Shown one piece after another: positions 52,766 to 63,962 of a stretch of DNA of 64,000 nt (position 1 is the first letter of the stretch; each line of letters begins with the position of its first letter). The translations under genes were made by a program, and so were the position numbers. The notes below the pieces were generated by a model, which was not told the DNA's origin, did not search any database, and saw nothing but the letters and a program-made list of their open reading frames with translations. This DNA comes from Phialocephala subalpina (Eukaryota > Ascomycota > Leotiomycetes > Helotiales > Mollisiaceae), in contig FJOG01000035.1 of the NCBI GenBank assembly GCA_900073065.1, forward strand, positions 507,442-571,441. Reading direction: 5' to 3'.

Positions 52766-54273
52766 TCGGGCCCCTTGCCTGAATTCATTGGGGATTAACA
52801 ACCGGCACTCTGGATTTTAGCCGGGATGAGAGCATTGAGAGCTTCGATAAGGTGGCGTCTTTACTGCACGAACGCGATCGAGGATTCGTGGAACGGTGGC
52901 CGTGAAATTCCTTCTACTTTAAGCTAGTATTTAATATCTGGGGCAAAGGGAGTGGTGAAAGATACCGATCTCGTTACCCATATTAGCTCTACCTCAAAAG
53001 AGATCTTCGGCACCGAAATCGATAGCAGACAAATCGAAGAGGTCGTCCAAAATAGAAATTGGACTGTAAAGCACGGTGCTGCAGACGGCCGCTGCGCTTG
53101 AAGGAATGCCAACAACAATTGTTGACAACAACGCCGCATCCCAAGCCCATAGTAAGACTTCGTTGCACATCGCATGATGACGCCTAAAAATAAGAATAAA
53201 ACACAACAAAAAGTCACCTCGGCTTGATTGGTGATCAGAGTCTTGGTCGCAATACGATTTCCACTCTCAGTCGACTTTTCTTTACAATGGATCTCAAGCC
53301 AAAGAACACCACCCCCTTTCCGCTTCCTCGCTTTCAAGCGCCAATATGGAAGTTCAAGCAATCGATACACCATCAACAATAGCAGACTTCAGCAAATGTT
53401 CTCTGTAAACTTCAGACACTGCAGAAAATGGTCTCGGAATCATACACCCTTATGACATTGGTACCTCATCACCAAAATTCAGCTATAGAGGCAATACCCT
53501 GCCAGCCCACCAAAGGCCTGTCCACCTCCACCGTCGTGTGCCCCTGAAATTTAGCGAGCAGCTGCACCGCCAGGAGTGGCTTGTACCAAGCGCATTAACG
53601 AAACGCCCACACCAGAATTTTCCTCACCCCAGCTGTCTTCGCTCCTCATCGTCATGGACATAAGAAATGGTTCAGAAGCGACTCTTTAACTCGCGGGCAT
53701 CTCATTCCTGATTCTGGACAGACAAGTATCATGCAATGGGGCTTTGATTTCGTCCAGAAATCAATGTTGTTCGATGTTCCGCTTTTTCGCGACTTCGCGT
53801 TGGGCGTCTCGTGTTCAAGAGGTCATCCGAGACCTGATCTCTAAATTTTCTAATTAATCGCATTGAATTTCCGCTGTTTTAGCAGCACTTATGGCTTGTT
53901 CATGTTCTGTTTTCAGCCTGATACTCCTCGGATTTCCTGCTAAAGCATTAGAAATAGTCATGTGATAAGTCACGTGTACCAATGAAGAAGAAGCTTCCTC
54001 TTGATACCGAGCCTTATGATCGAGATCGAGGTGAGATTGGACGTGAAAAGTCTTACAAATAGTCTGTTTGATCTTGTCCTTATTAGTTTGCTCTGCGTCA
54101 CTAGTCCGAATCTTAATCTTGCGGAGCACCAAACACGTCGTTCCCTCACCGCACCATTTTGCAGGCAGAGCACCATCTATCCATCACAGATCAGGAATGC
54201 GTAGACCTTAGACCACTCCCAAACATCCCCAGTCAATTCCCATCACAACTTAGGCCTTCCAAAGACTTCCACA
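52766..54273. other. Intergenic, one possible gene remnant
   Basis: The minus ORFs at 52924-53379 and 52994-53209 overlap in two frames; the second reads VLLWAWDAALLSTIVVGIPS and resembles a membrane-helix region, perhaps an upstream exon of the neighbouring membrane-protein gene. Near 53890-53975 lies one copy of an about 85-bp segment that recurs at about 56575-56665. Confidence 0.35.
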
Positions 54274-55138
54274 ATGGCACACAACCAACGCAATCGCATC
54301 AAAGCGACTCGAAATATCCGTGCTGAAAAGCTCCGCCGCGATCAAAGAAACGTTTCCTTGGAGCCAATCAGGCACTGTCTCTGTATTTTAGACAGCTGCG
54401 AAAACTCTCTTTCCTATCTCAGGTCAATGTTTCACGCGGACACGAACTTGGATGATGTCGTCTTTGTCGCCTTGGATACGGAAGCCGATGACCAAAATAT
54501 TCGAGGAATCGGGTTTTCCCTACTGGACACCAGAGATCTCAAATATGTTACGCCTGGAGCTGACTTGAGCACGGTAATTTTGTCATACAACTATATCACG
54601 AGACAATCTAAAGGAAGAGTACGTCAATTTCTTTTCTCCCTGCTTCTGCTGCTGAAGCATGTCTCGAGCTCGAGAGCTTCGCAAGTAACAACACATTCTC
54701 GGATATTCCGTACTAACCTCGTTCCTAGAGTGGAAACAGGCAATTCAAATTCGGCACTTCGAAACGTATCGACGTGCACGGGTCCCCTGGCTCAACAAAG
54801 CCCTACGAACTGGTTCACCGACCCCCGATTCCAGCTCGGAAGAACGTAACGTGATTCCCATCAGCCACTGCATCGGTACAGACTTCCAATCTCTCGAGAA
54901 GATCTGCTTCGAATTGGATCCTGATATAAAGGTACCTGTTATAGATACCAGCTATCTTTGTCGCGAGGTTTTCAACATCGAGAAAACACCTGCTTTGGTC
55001 GATTTGGTTGAATGGCTTGGCATCTCGCACGAGCATGTCGCGCTGCATAATACGGGGAATGATGCGAATTTGACGTTAAAGGTTCTGTTGAAATTGGGGA
55101 TGAAAATTTGCTCAGATGCTGAGGCACAGATGCACTGA
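54274..55138 (+). CDS. DEDDh-type 3'-5' exonuclease-like protein (Gfd2/YDR514C family)
   Basis: Two exons, 54274-54618 and 54731-55138, 250 residues; the intron ends at a CCTAGAG acceptor in phase 0. It starts MAHNQRNRIKATRNIRAEKL. The first acidic motif is VFVALDTEADDQNIRGIGFS followed by LLDTRDL. After the intron WKQAIQIRHFETYRR follows, then DFQSLEKICFELDPDIKVPV, IDTSYLCREVF and the terminal AxHNTGNDANLTLK block, which carries the His and last Asp of the DEDDh set. This layout matches the fungal Gfd2/YDR514C group. In yeast, YDR514C and GFD2 are linked to RNA/nuclear export, and a nuclease activity is inferred from the fold only. Intact. Confidence 0.75.
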
Positions 55139-55441
55139 ACACCGAGAGAGGAAAGAGTTATTGGAATCTATTGTTGAGGCAAATGTAGCTGGATAGCCTA
55201 CTGATATTGAGGATACGGACCCTGGAATGTTCAAGGAGGCCGAACTCGAAGCACAAGAAAGAGAGCACGCCGCGATCAAAGTTTGAAAAGAAACGCATTG
55301 CTTCACCAAGATTCTGAGAATCCTTCACAGCGATGGGTTCACACATTTCACTGCTCAGTCATCAACTCAGATTCGTAAACTGGCAAGGAAATGAATGTCT
55401 ATCTATTTCTTCGACTCTTCCGGCACACTACCCGCTCAGTA
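55139..55441. other. Intergenic between convergent genes
   Basis: About 300 bases of 3' flank. Nothing recognised. Confidence 0.35.
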
Positions 55442-56224
55442 CTATATCCACCCTGCATCACCCATAGAACTCGACGAGACCGGAAAGTGAGATTTGGTTT
55501 TCATATGTCTACGGAGATTGTCCTCCCTCGAAACCCCTTCTCCTCGTCGCTTCGAGTGCTTGCATGTCGGATACGGACAGAAATACCTCTTAGGATTGAC
55601 CAACGTCTCTGGATGCTTCGATTTGACGTGTCGGCGTAGGTCTTTAGACGAGTCGAAGCCGTTTGTTGTGCAACGAGCAACGTCACATTTGTGGGGACGT
55701 GTGTGAGACTTGAGATGGCGCCTAACTTTCGTTAGTGGTTTAAAACAAAATGAATCTTGGCTGTGAGGAGCACGTTGAACTCACTTCAGATCGCAGCGCC
55801 TTGGATAGGACCGAGTGCAAAATTCGAAGTTGCACAAGAAAGGGTGGCTATCAGGAGTCGAGCTCCGAAGGGGTTCTTGATGAACGGAATGAAGTACTTG
55901 TAGTCGGGGGACATCGGAACATTCGACGGCGTCGTCGAGAGGGGGAGTATCGTTGACAGACAGATAGTGAGAATGGAGTTCTGGATCCTCCAGATTTCGA
56001 ACAAGATCAAGATTTCGAGGATCAAGATTTCGAACAAGATCAAGATCGCGATCCCAGTGCGCAATGGACAAGAAAAATTCTTGTGGTGGGATGGGTGTTC
56101 CATGAATTGGGAATTGAGTTTGTGCTTCTAGTGCACTGGGATCGCGATATTGATCTTGTTCGAAATCTTTGACTATTCGACCATAGCTGGTGATTGATTT
56201 GGAAGATCTGGAATGGGCTGCTCT
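55442..56224 (-). CDS. C2H2 zinc-finger protein, paralogue 1 (5' exon not located)
   Basis: Exon 2 is 55442-55721; the intron 55722-55784 (63 nt, GTGAGT...TTAG) splits the first finger in phase 2; the open frame continues upstream to 56224. First finger across the intron: CNFEFCTRSYPRRCDLK-RHLKSH. Second: CDVARCTTNGFDSSKDLRRH VKSKH (C-x4-C-x12-H-x4-H). Third: CPYPTCKHSKRRGEGVSRED with NLRRHMKTKSH. The upstream part has an Asp/Leu/Arg-rich repeat (DLDLVRNLDPRNLDLVRNL) and no ATG before a TAG at 56225-56227; a preceding exon is needed, perhaps joining at that TAG. Probably a DNA-binding regulator. It shares finger spacing and intron position with the gene at 56.8 kb, so the two are tandem duplicates in the same orientation. 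Confidence 0.7.
56025..56168. repeat. 36-bp inverted repeat inside the zinc-finger gene
   Basis: Arm 56025-56060 and arm 56133-56168 are reverse complements with one mismatch (35/36), separated by 72 bases. Both arms are in the open frame of the zinc-finger gene, coding DFEQDQYRDPSAL and HWDRDLDLVRN-type text. A hairpin could form in DNA or transcript. Confidence 0.9.
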
Positions 56225-56775
56225 CTACCAAGTAGTAGAGAGAGCCCGCCGCAGATCACGGCGTCGTTGTTCTTTCGATTTGGAAGTGCTTTCGAAGAAG
56301 CTAGCAAAAATGATCGTGCTCGTAATGCTTTGGAGTAGGTGTTTGATGAAATGAATATTGGGGTGTGAGGTGAGGAAGCAAGCAAAAGAGTTGAGGTGAC
56401 AGTCTAGTCGTTGACTCTCCTTTATTGGCTCGCTTACACAATGGTGGCCTCACTTTCAAAGTCTGTAATTGGGCCCGAGCTGGACCATGCAGTTGAGGGA
56501 TTGGGTTGATCAAACATTGGGTTTCTGATTGATCGTATCAGTTTTCCTTCGATTTAGAATTGTTTTTAACTCCTTCAGGTTCTGTCTTCAGCTTGATACT
56601 TCAATGAATCTTCCCTGCGAGTCCATTGAAAGAACAATCATGCGACGTGTCACGTGCTTCTAAATGCGATCATTCAAATCACTATTTGGTACGTGTGTGA
56701 GATGGCAATGAGTGTGATTATTCTATGTACGACCTATTTCACAGTCATGTCTTCACTAGCCAGTCGTGGAGCCAC
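56225..56775. other. Between the two zinc-finger paralogues
   Basis: Contains a palindrome-like CTCTCTACcaagtaGTAGAGAG near 56221-56242 whose half is repeated near paralogue 2 (about 57461), and one copy (about 56575-56665) of the dispersed 85-bp segment. It probably holds the 5' exon and promoter of paralogue 1. Confidence 0.4.
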
Positions 56776-57438
56776 TCAGCAGCTGAGCCCTGGGTGCGCT
56801 TTCTTAACATGTCTTCTGTAATTGTCCTTCCTCGCAAATCCCTTCCCTCTCTCGCGAGAATGTTTGCAAGTCTGTTCTGGGCAGAAGAATAGCTGAGAAT
56901 CTGATGCCTCAGGATGCTTCTCTCTGATATGTCTGTCGCGGTCTTTGCGATACCGAAAGCCGTCAGAGGTGCAGCCTGCTACATCACACTTGAAGTCGAG
57001 GGTGTGCTTCTTCATGTGGGTGCTGAGTGACATCAATCAGTCTTCTGTAAGAAAGTGTGATTTAAGGAGCGCGTCGTACTTCACCTGGTGCCGCTGTGGA
57101 AACGTTTGGGGGCAGAAGTCGCATAGATATGGTGGGCCACCAAGTGCTGGAAGTTGTGCTCCAGGAGGCTCTGGAGCATCTTGAAAGTCGATGAAGTCAT
57201 CAAAAGGAATGTCGGTAAATGAATTTGGATTTGAGAAGAACGAAGACGAGGGTTGCTGTTGCGGAAACGGGGCATGAGAAGGAGGAGGAGGAAGTTGGTG
57301 ATCCTGGAATTGAGGCTGTTCTTCTTGCGCAAGGACAGCATTGGCAGGCGGCTCAGGAGAAGACCTCAGGTCTAGCAAGCTCGGGTCGATGAAAAGATAA
57401 TGTTGATCTTCGAAAGGTGCTTTACCGGAACTTGAGAT
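56776..57438 (-). CDS. C2H2 zinc-finger protein, paralogue 2 (5' exon not located)
   Basis: Exon 2 is 56776-57022; the intron 57023-57079 (57 nt, GTACGA...CTCAG) splits finger one in phase 2; the open frame continues upstream to 57438. Finger one: CDFCPQTFPQRHQVN-THMKKH. Finger two: CDVAGCTSDGFRYRKDRDRH followed by IREKH. Finger three: CPEQTCKHSRERGKGFARKD and NYRRHVKKAH. The N-terminal part is Pro/Gln/Phe-rich (LPPPPSHAPFPQQQPSSSFF), as in an activation region. No in-frame ATG is present before the TAG at 57439-57441, so an upstream exon is expected. Fingers two and three align residue by residue with paralogue 1 while the N-terminal parts differ strongly. Confidence 0.75.
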
Positions 57439-58180
57439 CTACTTCGGTTGTCTGGGTGGGCTTCTCTCTACCAAGGGCAGAGAGAGCCCGCCGAAGATCA
57501 CAAGAAATCCCCTCTCGGCGAGGAGTTTATCGAAGCGAAAAGAATGTGTGACTGCCGTTCGTTGAGTGGAAGGAATGTAGTCCCCGAAGATGGGTGAGTT
57601 GGCAGTGAAGAGGAAGAGAAGGATTTGAGAATTCTCGTGGTGAGATATAGCCCTCGGCTAGGCTGAAGCGACCCCCCTGTGAGTGGCTCGCTTACCATTG
57701 TAGGCCTCAAATTTAGCTGCATATGAGTACCATTGATTTCTATGGAGGAAAGCATTGTAGGCCTCCAAATCTGCACGCCTCCCCAAATGCGGGCAGATCA
57801 CTTCAATACGCCCGACTGTGCAGAGCTTTCGCGCCCAACCTCTTGTTGGGCTCGGTCACTGGCATGGACAAGCTGGGAATCAAGACCTCCACAGAGGGAG
57901 GCTGCATATCAGTTATTTCAATGCGATGAACGCGGGAAGTCCTGGTTCCTCTTCGAAGTTCATCTCTCTTTTCTCTCTCTACCTGATTCTTCCTCTTTCT
58001 TCTGCACCTTTTCAGATTGAAAAAGTCTGCGATCTACCTTTCGACACAAAGGATTTTCACTCTTCGGTCGACATCTTCGACATCTTCGAATTCTTCATTA
58101 TGGAGTCCCTGTTCTGTTGCTCCTCGATCCGTCCATATTGACCTCAATACCTTTCCCATGAAGGGAAGTTCGATGCTTTC
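57439..58180. other. Intergenic; upstream region of both flanking genes
   Basis: Minus side: likely 5' exon and promoter of zinc-finger paralogue 2 (an open stretch ends RQSHILFASINSSPRGDFL near 57498). Plus side: a pyrimidine-rich tract (about 57960-58015) leads to TTTTCAG, a good 3' splice site, so the next gene may begin further upstream than its first ATG. Confidence 0.4.
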
Positions 58181-59008
58181 ATGAAGCATACTAAAGCATC
58201 TGCTACCTCTACTCAAGAAACATCGACCAATGTCACACCACTAAGTGACGACACTTATGTCGTCCAAATGATCCATCAAGGCAACTTCGGCGCTGTCGAA
58301 TGGAAGAAGTACTTCGCTCATGTCAAAGAGAACAATGGCTCATCTTCCTTCCACGAAGTCTCCGAGAACGACTTCATCAAGCAAACTTTCAGAAACTCAA
58401 TTCGTAAGACTCTACAAACCTAGCAATAATTCAGAGCAAAGACTGATCAGAATCGTAGCTACAAGAACTTCAAGTGCACTCAACACAACAAGTTCTTCGA
58501 ACTGAATGTCTACAAGAAAGATCCTGTCAACAGACACCACTGGCGTGCCAATATTGCTCGTCCAGCAGGGAACATCGATCTGCCTACCAACGCTACGCCA
58601 GCTTTGGACACGTCAAATACGGGTCTAACTCCGCAAGTAGCTCAGGAAGTCGGACTCTCTCCCACGTTGGAAGCTGTCCCAGCTTCGGATACTGCCGGCA
58701 CGATTCTAACACTAAAAATAGCTCAAGAAGTCAGAGTGTCTTCCACCATGGACGCAAATACCAACGAGAGTTCTGCCACTGGCGATGTCTTGGCTCTCAT
58801 GTCAGCTCTGGGGGTCTCATCTACTGCTGCTACGGAGGTTGAAAGTCAGGTCTCTCCATCTTTCGATGGATACCATCACGATGACTACTTTGAGGAAGAC
58901 TTCGATTATCGTGAGCGTCGTTCCTATGACAGTGATACTCGATCCGTCGAGGACTTCACCGCATGCAGTGCTTCTGACTGCGGGTATTGTGGACACTGTG
59001 ACTACTAG
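58181..59008 (+). CDS. Uncharacterised protein with Cys-rich CGYCGHCDY tail
   Basis: Model: exon 58181-58403, intron 58404-58436 (33 nt, unusually short, GTAAGA...CAGAG), exon 58437-59008, 264 residues. N-terminal domain: DDTYVVQMIHQGNFGAVEWK, KYFAHVKENNGSSSFHEVSE and, after the intron, NRSYKNFKCTQHNKFFELNV with YKKDPVNRHHWRANIARPAG. A Thr/Ser-rich linker follows, then an acidic, Tyr-rich segment DGYHHDDYFEEDFDYRERRS and a terminal FTACSASDCGYCGHCDY with four Cys. Short C-terminal CxxC tails of this type occur in uncharacterised ascomycete proteins. The 5' end and the short intron are uncertain. Confidence 0.5.
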
Positions 59009-59828
59009 CTGTAGCCCGTGGAAGCCGCGTTTTCAATCTGCCAGCCTTGCTTGAGACAAGATACATTATTCAGTAAAGTAGCATGTCATAAGCCAATGAT
59101 CGTACTTGCTAAGAGTTTGTGGGCTGGAAAAGTCTAGGCGGGGCTGGGAAATTGTGAACGCTGCTTGGAAGAACAAATGTTTAGGCAGCCTATGTTTCAA
59201 GGACCAAGGATTTATCAGGACAAAGTCATGTTTTATATTTTAGCTGCAATAATGGATTTTGGATTGACAGTCATCTCAACGTCCAATTCATTTATGTTTT
59301 AAGAACTCACGCTTGGAATATTTGTTTGACTGACAATCTTTTCCCCTCAAACGCCAAATTGTTCGTACTTACTATATGAGCTACTGCCGTTAACACACAA
59401 ACAACGAGCTCATCCACCTGCGATGCAAATGCAGGGCCAGGCAGAGAAGGATCACGTGGTCGTGCCTACTCCCAGGTGCAGGTGCAGTGCAGCACAAGCA
59501 CTCCTAATTCGGCGCCGAGTGGCAAAGTCTACATTTTCAATTTCATGAATTCAATAAACACTGAAGGCCAGCCAAAAGTAAGAATTCATCATAGAGAATG
59601 AGCTAGGAAAACCAACGATTGCTAAGCCATGCAAATAAGAATACACACCTTTCAACAAGTCCAACTCACTAGTCCAGGCTCTCAGCCTCCATGTTCCCAT
59701 ACCAAATTTCCCAGACAATACTCGTATGGATATCTTTCTCGCATCAGCAGTTTAATCTCCCAAAGTACTAACAGAGAAAGAATACCAATCCAATAACATC
59801 CCGGACAACCCTGATCCCACGAACAATT
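59009..59828. other. Intergenic between convergent genes
   Basis: 0.8 kb of 3' flank on both sides. No supported gene, repeat or RNA. Confidence 0.4.
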
Positions 59829-62800
59829 TCAGCCCTCCTCAATCTGGATCTCAATCACAGCTCCTTTCTCCAACGTTTCCTTATCCATACCAAACAAAGT
59901 CCCAACCGGCATTCGCTTTTCTCTTTCCTTCCGATCCATCAAAAGGGAAATGACCACCTTCTTGAAGTTCATTCCAAGATCCTTCTCCCAATCGAGCGCA
60001 GGGTTCAGAGCAGAAGCAAATACGCGCATCGCAGAGACGGGAATTTTCATGATGTCACAGACATCTTGTGGAGTCAGCACTTTCTCCATCTTCGCAATGA
60101 ATTCTGGATTGACGAGAGAGGAGGATTGCTTCATTCCCTCAGGCTCGAGTGCGACCTGTGTTACGGAAGTGTCTTGTTTGCTAACAGCGAGAACAGGTGC
60201 TTTCTCACCCGTCAAGATTTCGTGAAGGAATTCTTCGTCGACAGGCTCGATGTCATCTCCGAACTCTCCTTCCTTGCCGACTTGCCACGGGACTCTCGAC
60301 TTCTCTGCATCACTGATAGCCTGGTGCATGAAATCCTTGCGTTGCGTCTTGGTGAAATCATCCACCTCATCACCCTCATCGGGATGTGTATCAAGTAGTC
60401 CTTGATACGCCTTCACATTCTGCATGATAAGCTTTGCCTGTGGTACTTCCCAGCTCGAGGTGATCTCGTTGAATTTCTCCATAAGCGCTAGACAGAGCTT
60501 CTTGATATTAGCATCGTTTTCGGCACGACATGCTTTCGCGACGGCTTGTTTGAGGTTCTTGAAGACGGCCGATCGTTTGAGGTGGACGCTCACGACAACG
60601 ATGTCTTCTTCTTCGCGCCGTCCGCCGGTTGCGGCGATGTATTTGAGGTAGCGCATCATTTTTGTGTAGGATTGGGTTTGTTTCTCGAGGCGCGGCGGGA
60701 GAGCGGCTAGGAGACGGGTTGCGATGTCCTTGCGATCCTTGATGTCACAGTTCATCATGCGGATGAAGATAGTGACGAATGTTCGGGAGTGGACGAGCTG
60801 AATGTTTCGAAGCTGGCAATATTTCACCATCCAATCTGCACGAGACGTGGTGTTGACTTTCTGGGTGATCTCATTCTTAGTGATGATTCCGATGAGAGCT
60901 TTGCCAAGCAGTCTTTCCAAGTTAAGGTTGAATTGGTCTTGAGGCCATCCGGTGAATGGGTACAATTTGACGACATTTTCATACCAGCTCCATGCGACAC
61001 CTGTTGCAGGAACTTCAAACTTCGGCTCTTGGCCAAACAGTTGCCAGACCATACTCATTGGGCGTGTTCCAGATCCAGCAGTGGTCAAAAGGGTACCAAA
61101 CAGCCCACGCATCAACTTCGTGATGGTATCCTCGGCTGTGATGGTCGGTGTCGGAGCAGTAGTTCTCTTAGCAGCAAGTTTGGACATCGCAGCCATCAAA
61201 AGAGCACTCATAAGCTGGCCAGTCTCAGGGCTTCCAGGTTGCATGTCGTATTCTCTGGAAACAACGGCTTGGCTGAGAGTAGCTCTCATCATAATACGCA
61301 ATGCAGCAATATGCGACTCGTTACACTTTTCCATCCACCTGATTTTGAATGGGGTGTCGAGGTTGACGAACTCATCCCAGCATACCCAAGCTAACATCGA
61401 ACCAGTCCTGCGCGTCTGAGAAAGGTATGGTAAGGCGAGGATGGGATGAGATGCCCCGAGTTGGTGTTTCAAGGGGCCTTCGTGGTTGGATTGCGACTGC
61501 TCCATGATGATACCTGCGTCGAAGCCTTCAAGGAAGAGAACCCGGGAGTCTAGATCGCAGCAGGGAGTAGCATCGAGAGAACCACCCTTCAAGTTCCCTA
61601 GGAGTTTCTTGTAAGGCGCAGTCTCGATATTCAGAAGCAGCACTCCCATTTCTGTTGCTTTTGTCTCTAGAAGCCCTGCCAAATTTTCAAAGGTCATAGA
61701 CTTGACCGCTTCGACATTGTTCTGAATGGCTGCCTGACGCTCTAAGCGTTGGAGATCGTGCGTTCGCTTTGACGTCGTCTGGGAAGACATCATGTTGCTT
61801 AGATGCGAAATAACTGTTTCAAGGCTCTTTTGAAGGCTTTTGCTGTCTTTTCTGAGATTGTTGAGCATTGAATTCTTCTTCAGAACCGACTTAGGATCGG
61901 TGATGCTGTACTCCTTGGACAAGAATTTGATGTATGCGGCCCTCAAAGGAGCTGTTGCGCCGCCAACTTTCGCGGAGAGGATCGAAATCAAGGTTCGGGA
62001 TAGATCCACAAGATCCTTCTGGTTCAGTAGGATCTGTAGTTGGGGAACAATCCCGGAGATGTCGTCCTCCAGATTCTTAATCCGGTCGAGAGACAGGGTT
62101 TCGAATAGGCCTTTGAGGTCTTGTGGTTGTACCATCTGACCTGAGCCTGGAAGCAGGACAGTGTTCTCTTCGCTGAGGTTGACGATTCGCTTGACCCTAG
62201 GGTCTAGTAAAGATTGCGGTCCCGCAGACTCAACAACATTTGTTACATCTGATCCAAAGGCTAAGGTCGAGGTATTGAGATGTTTTTGATTGGAAATACC
62301 TCGGTAAAAGTAATACTTCTCAGATATTTGCACCAAGACCAAGGATTGTGGCCCCGCAAGTGCTGTAACAGCATTGATATTAACCAGGTCCAACAGTGTC
62401 TTGACATCTCCATCTTTCGGTGGCGCTTGCGTGCTCATCTGAATGACGAAAACAGCGTTGATTCTCCATGGCGTAGCTAAGTTTCTAGCATTGTCTGTCA
62501 TGCGTTCGTCAACGAAGACGACAACACTTTCAAAGCCCTCGTAACAGGACCGAAGAGATTGTTCATCGTCGAATGGTAAATTTTCTGGAGTTCTGCCTGT
62601 GGCTAACAGCAATGGCCCTTGTAGAAGGGTCCCGAAAATGCATGGTAAGACCACCGCTGATGGGTTGCTCTCTGGGGATAGCTGTTCCGATTCATGCATA
62701 AATTCTAGACCTGTTCCAAATCGTATGAATTGCGTGCTGTTCGGTGCAACAAATGGAGGCAATACAGTAATCTGAGAGACAAATACTGCATGTCGTTTGG

Positions 62801-63962
62801 CGGCGGTCAAGAACTTGTTTGGGGTAGGAGTAGTGCTCGAAGTTGTTCCCGTCGCCGGACCTGCAGCTGGACAGTGTTAGCTTTTTGTAGATCCATGAAA
62901 GCAAGGAAACTTTCTGTACTCACGAAGCGATGTCATTGCCAAAGAAGGAGCAGAAGTTGTCCATTCGGCACGCTGAATGGCTTCGTTGAAGCATGTACTT
63001 TGCAAAGACGAGCCCGAACACATCTTGCCCAGATCAGTGGTGGGTGTTGGCAGTATAGAGCAGGTAAGCCAAGCCTCATTACGCTTGAATACTACCGGAC
63101 AGCAGATTGTGGCGTCTCCAATCGATGCAGCATCAAGCGGGACTGGAACGATGTATAAAGCCTTTTTATCCGAAAATTAGCAAGCTCTGCCGACGAAAGT
63201 GAGGAAATTTGATTACCTTTTCTGCGTGGTTGGCGATCATCACTACCGGATTGCGGTCTTGGAATCTGGTCAACTTGGTACATTGGAACCCTGACACAAA
63301 GACAACAAATTCCTTTCCAGAAGATATCCGCTCATCAATCTTCATGTAATGTAGAAGATCGCTTCCCTCGTTTATATCTCCACTGTGGGCTATGCCCACG
63401 AAAGACGTTGTTGCGCTGTAACATGTTGTCCTGCACTCCGCGTCTCCCACGCACAAGTCGTAATATGTTGGGTACCGTTCCGAGACGGCGAGAATGGAAA
63501 TCTTGTCCGATTCTATGGGGACTTTGAAGATGGAGGCTGGGGCTTGCTGAACTGTGTACTCGTCGTTGAAGATTCCTATGGAGCATGTCAGTGAATCAGA
63601 TCAGGTGAAGGAAGTTGTAACTAGAAATTGGTTGAAGCAACCAATGAAAAAATAAGTTGGGTAACCTTGCGGGTTATAAAATTATCGACAAGAAGTGGTA
63701 GCTTACGAAGTTGGGACGAAAACTTGGTCATGCGTGTCTGCAGCGTCTGCCCGAGCTCACCCAAGTCCACCGCATTGTAAAAATGTTTCTCCGAATAAGA
63801 CGAGATGTCGATTTCATCTATTCCTGAAGCCGTTCGACAGAGTAGCAGACGTTCGGGGCTGAATGGATGTGCAGATCCGATGGGAAGGTCTTGCAGAAGC
63901 GCTCGGACTTGTCGCTTGGTGGCTGCGAGTGGGTCGAAGAAGACCTTCGTGATGCGCTCCAT
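59829..63962 (-). CDS. Large fungal protein of unknown function, 1296 residues
   Basis: Five exons with consistent phases: 63707-63962, 63217-63575, 62924-63161, 62867-side start 62866 down to 59829 as one long exon (four coding exons in all, three short and one of 3038 nt). Introns: 63576-63706, 63162-63216 and 62867-62923, all GT-AG. Starts MERITKVFFDPLAATKRQVR. Features in order: a Cys-containing N-terminal part (YYDLCVGDAECRTTCYSATT, KMCSGSSLQSTCFNEAIQRA), a Pro/Thr linker, SQITVLPPFVAPNSTQFIRF, a helical middle with LSLDRIKNLEDDISGIVPQL and KSLQKSLETVISHLSNMM, FEDL-like hydrophobic helices, SMVWQLFGQEPKFEVPATGV, and a C-terminal TPQDVCDIMKIPVSAMRVFA. No membrane span, P-loop or catalytic signature was recognised. 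Proteins like this occur as uncharacterised in filamentous ascomycetes. Confidence 0.8.
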
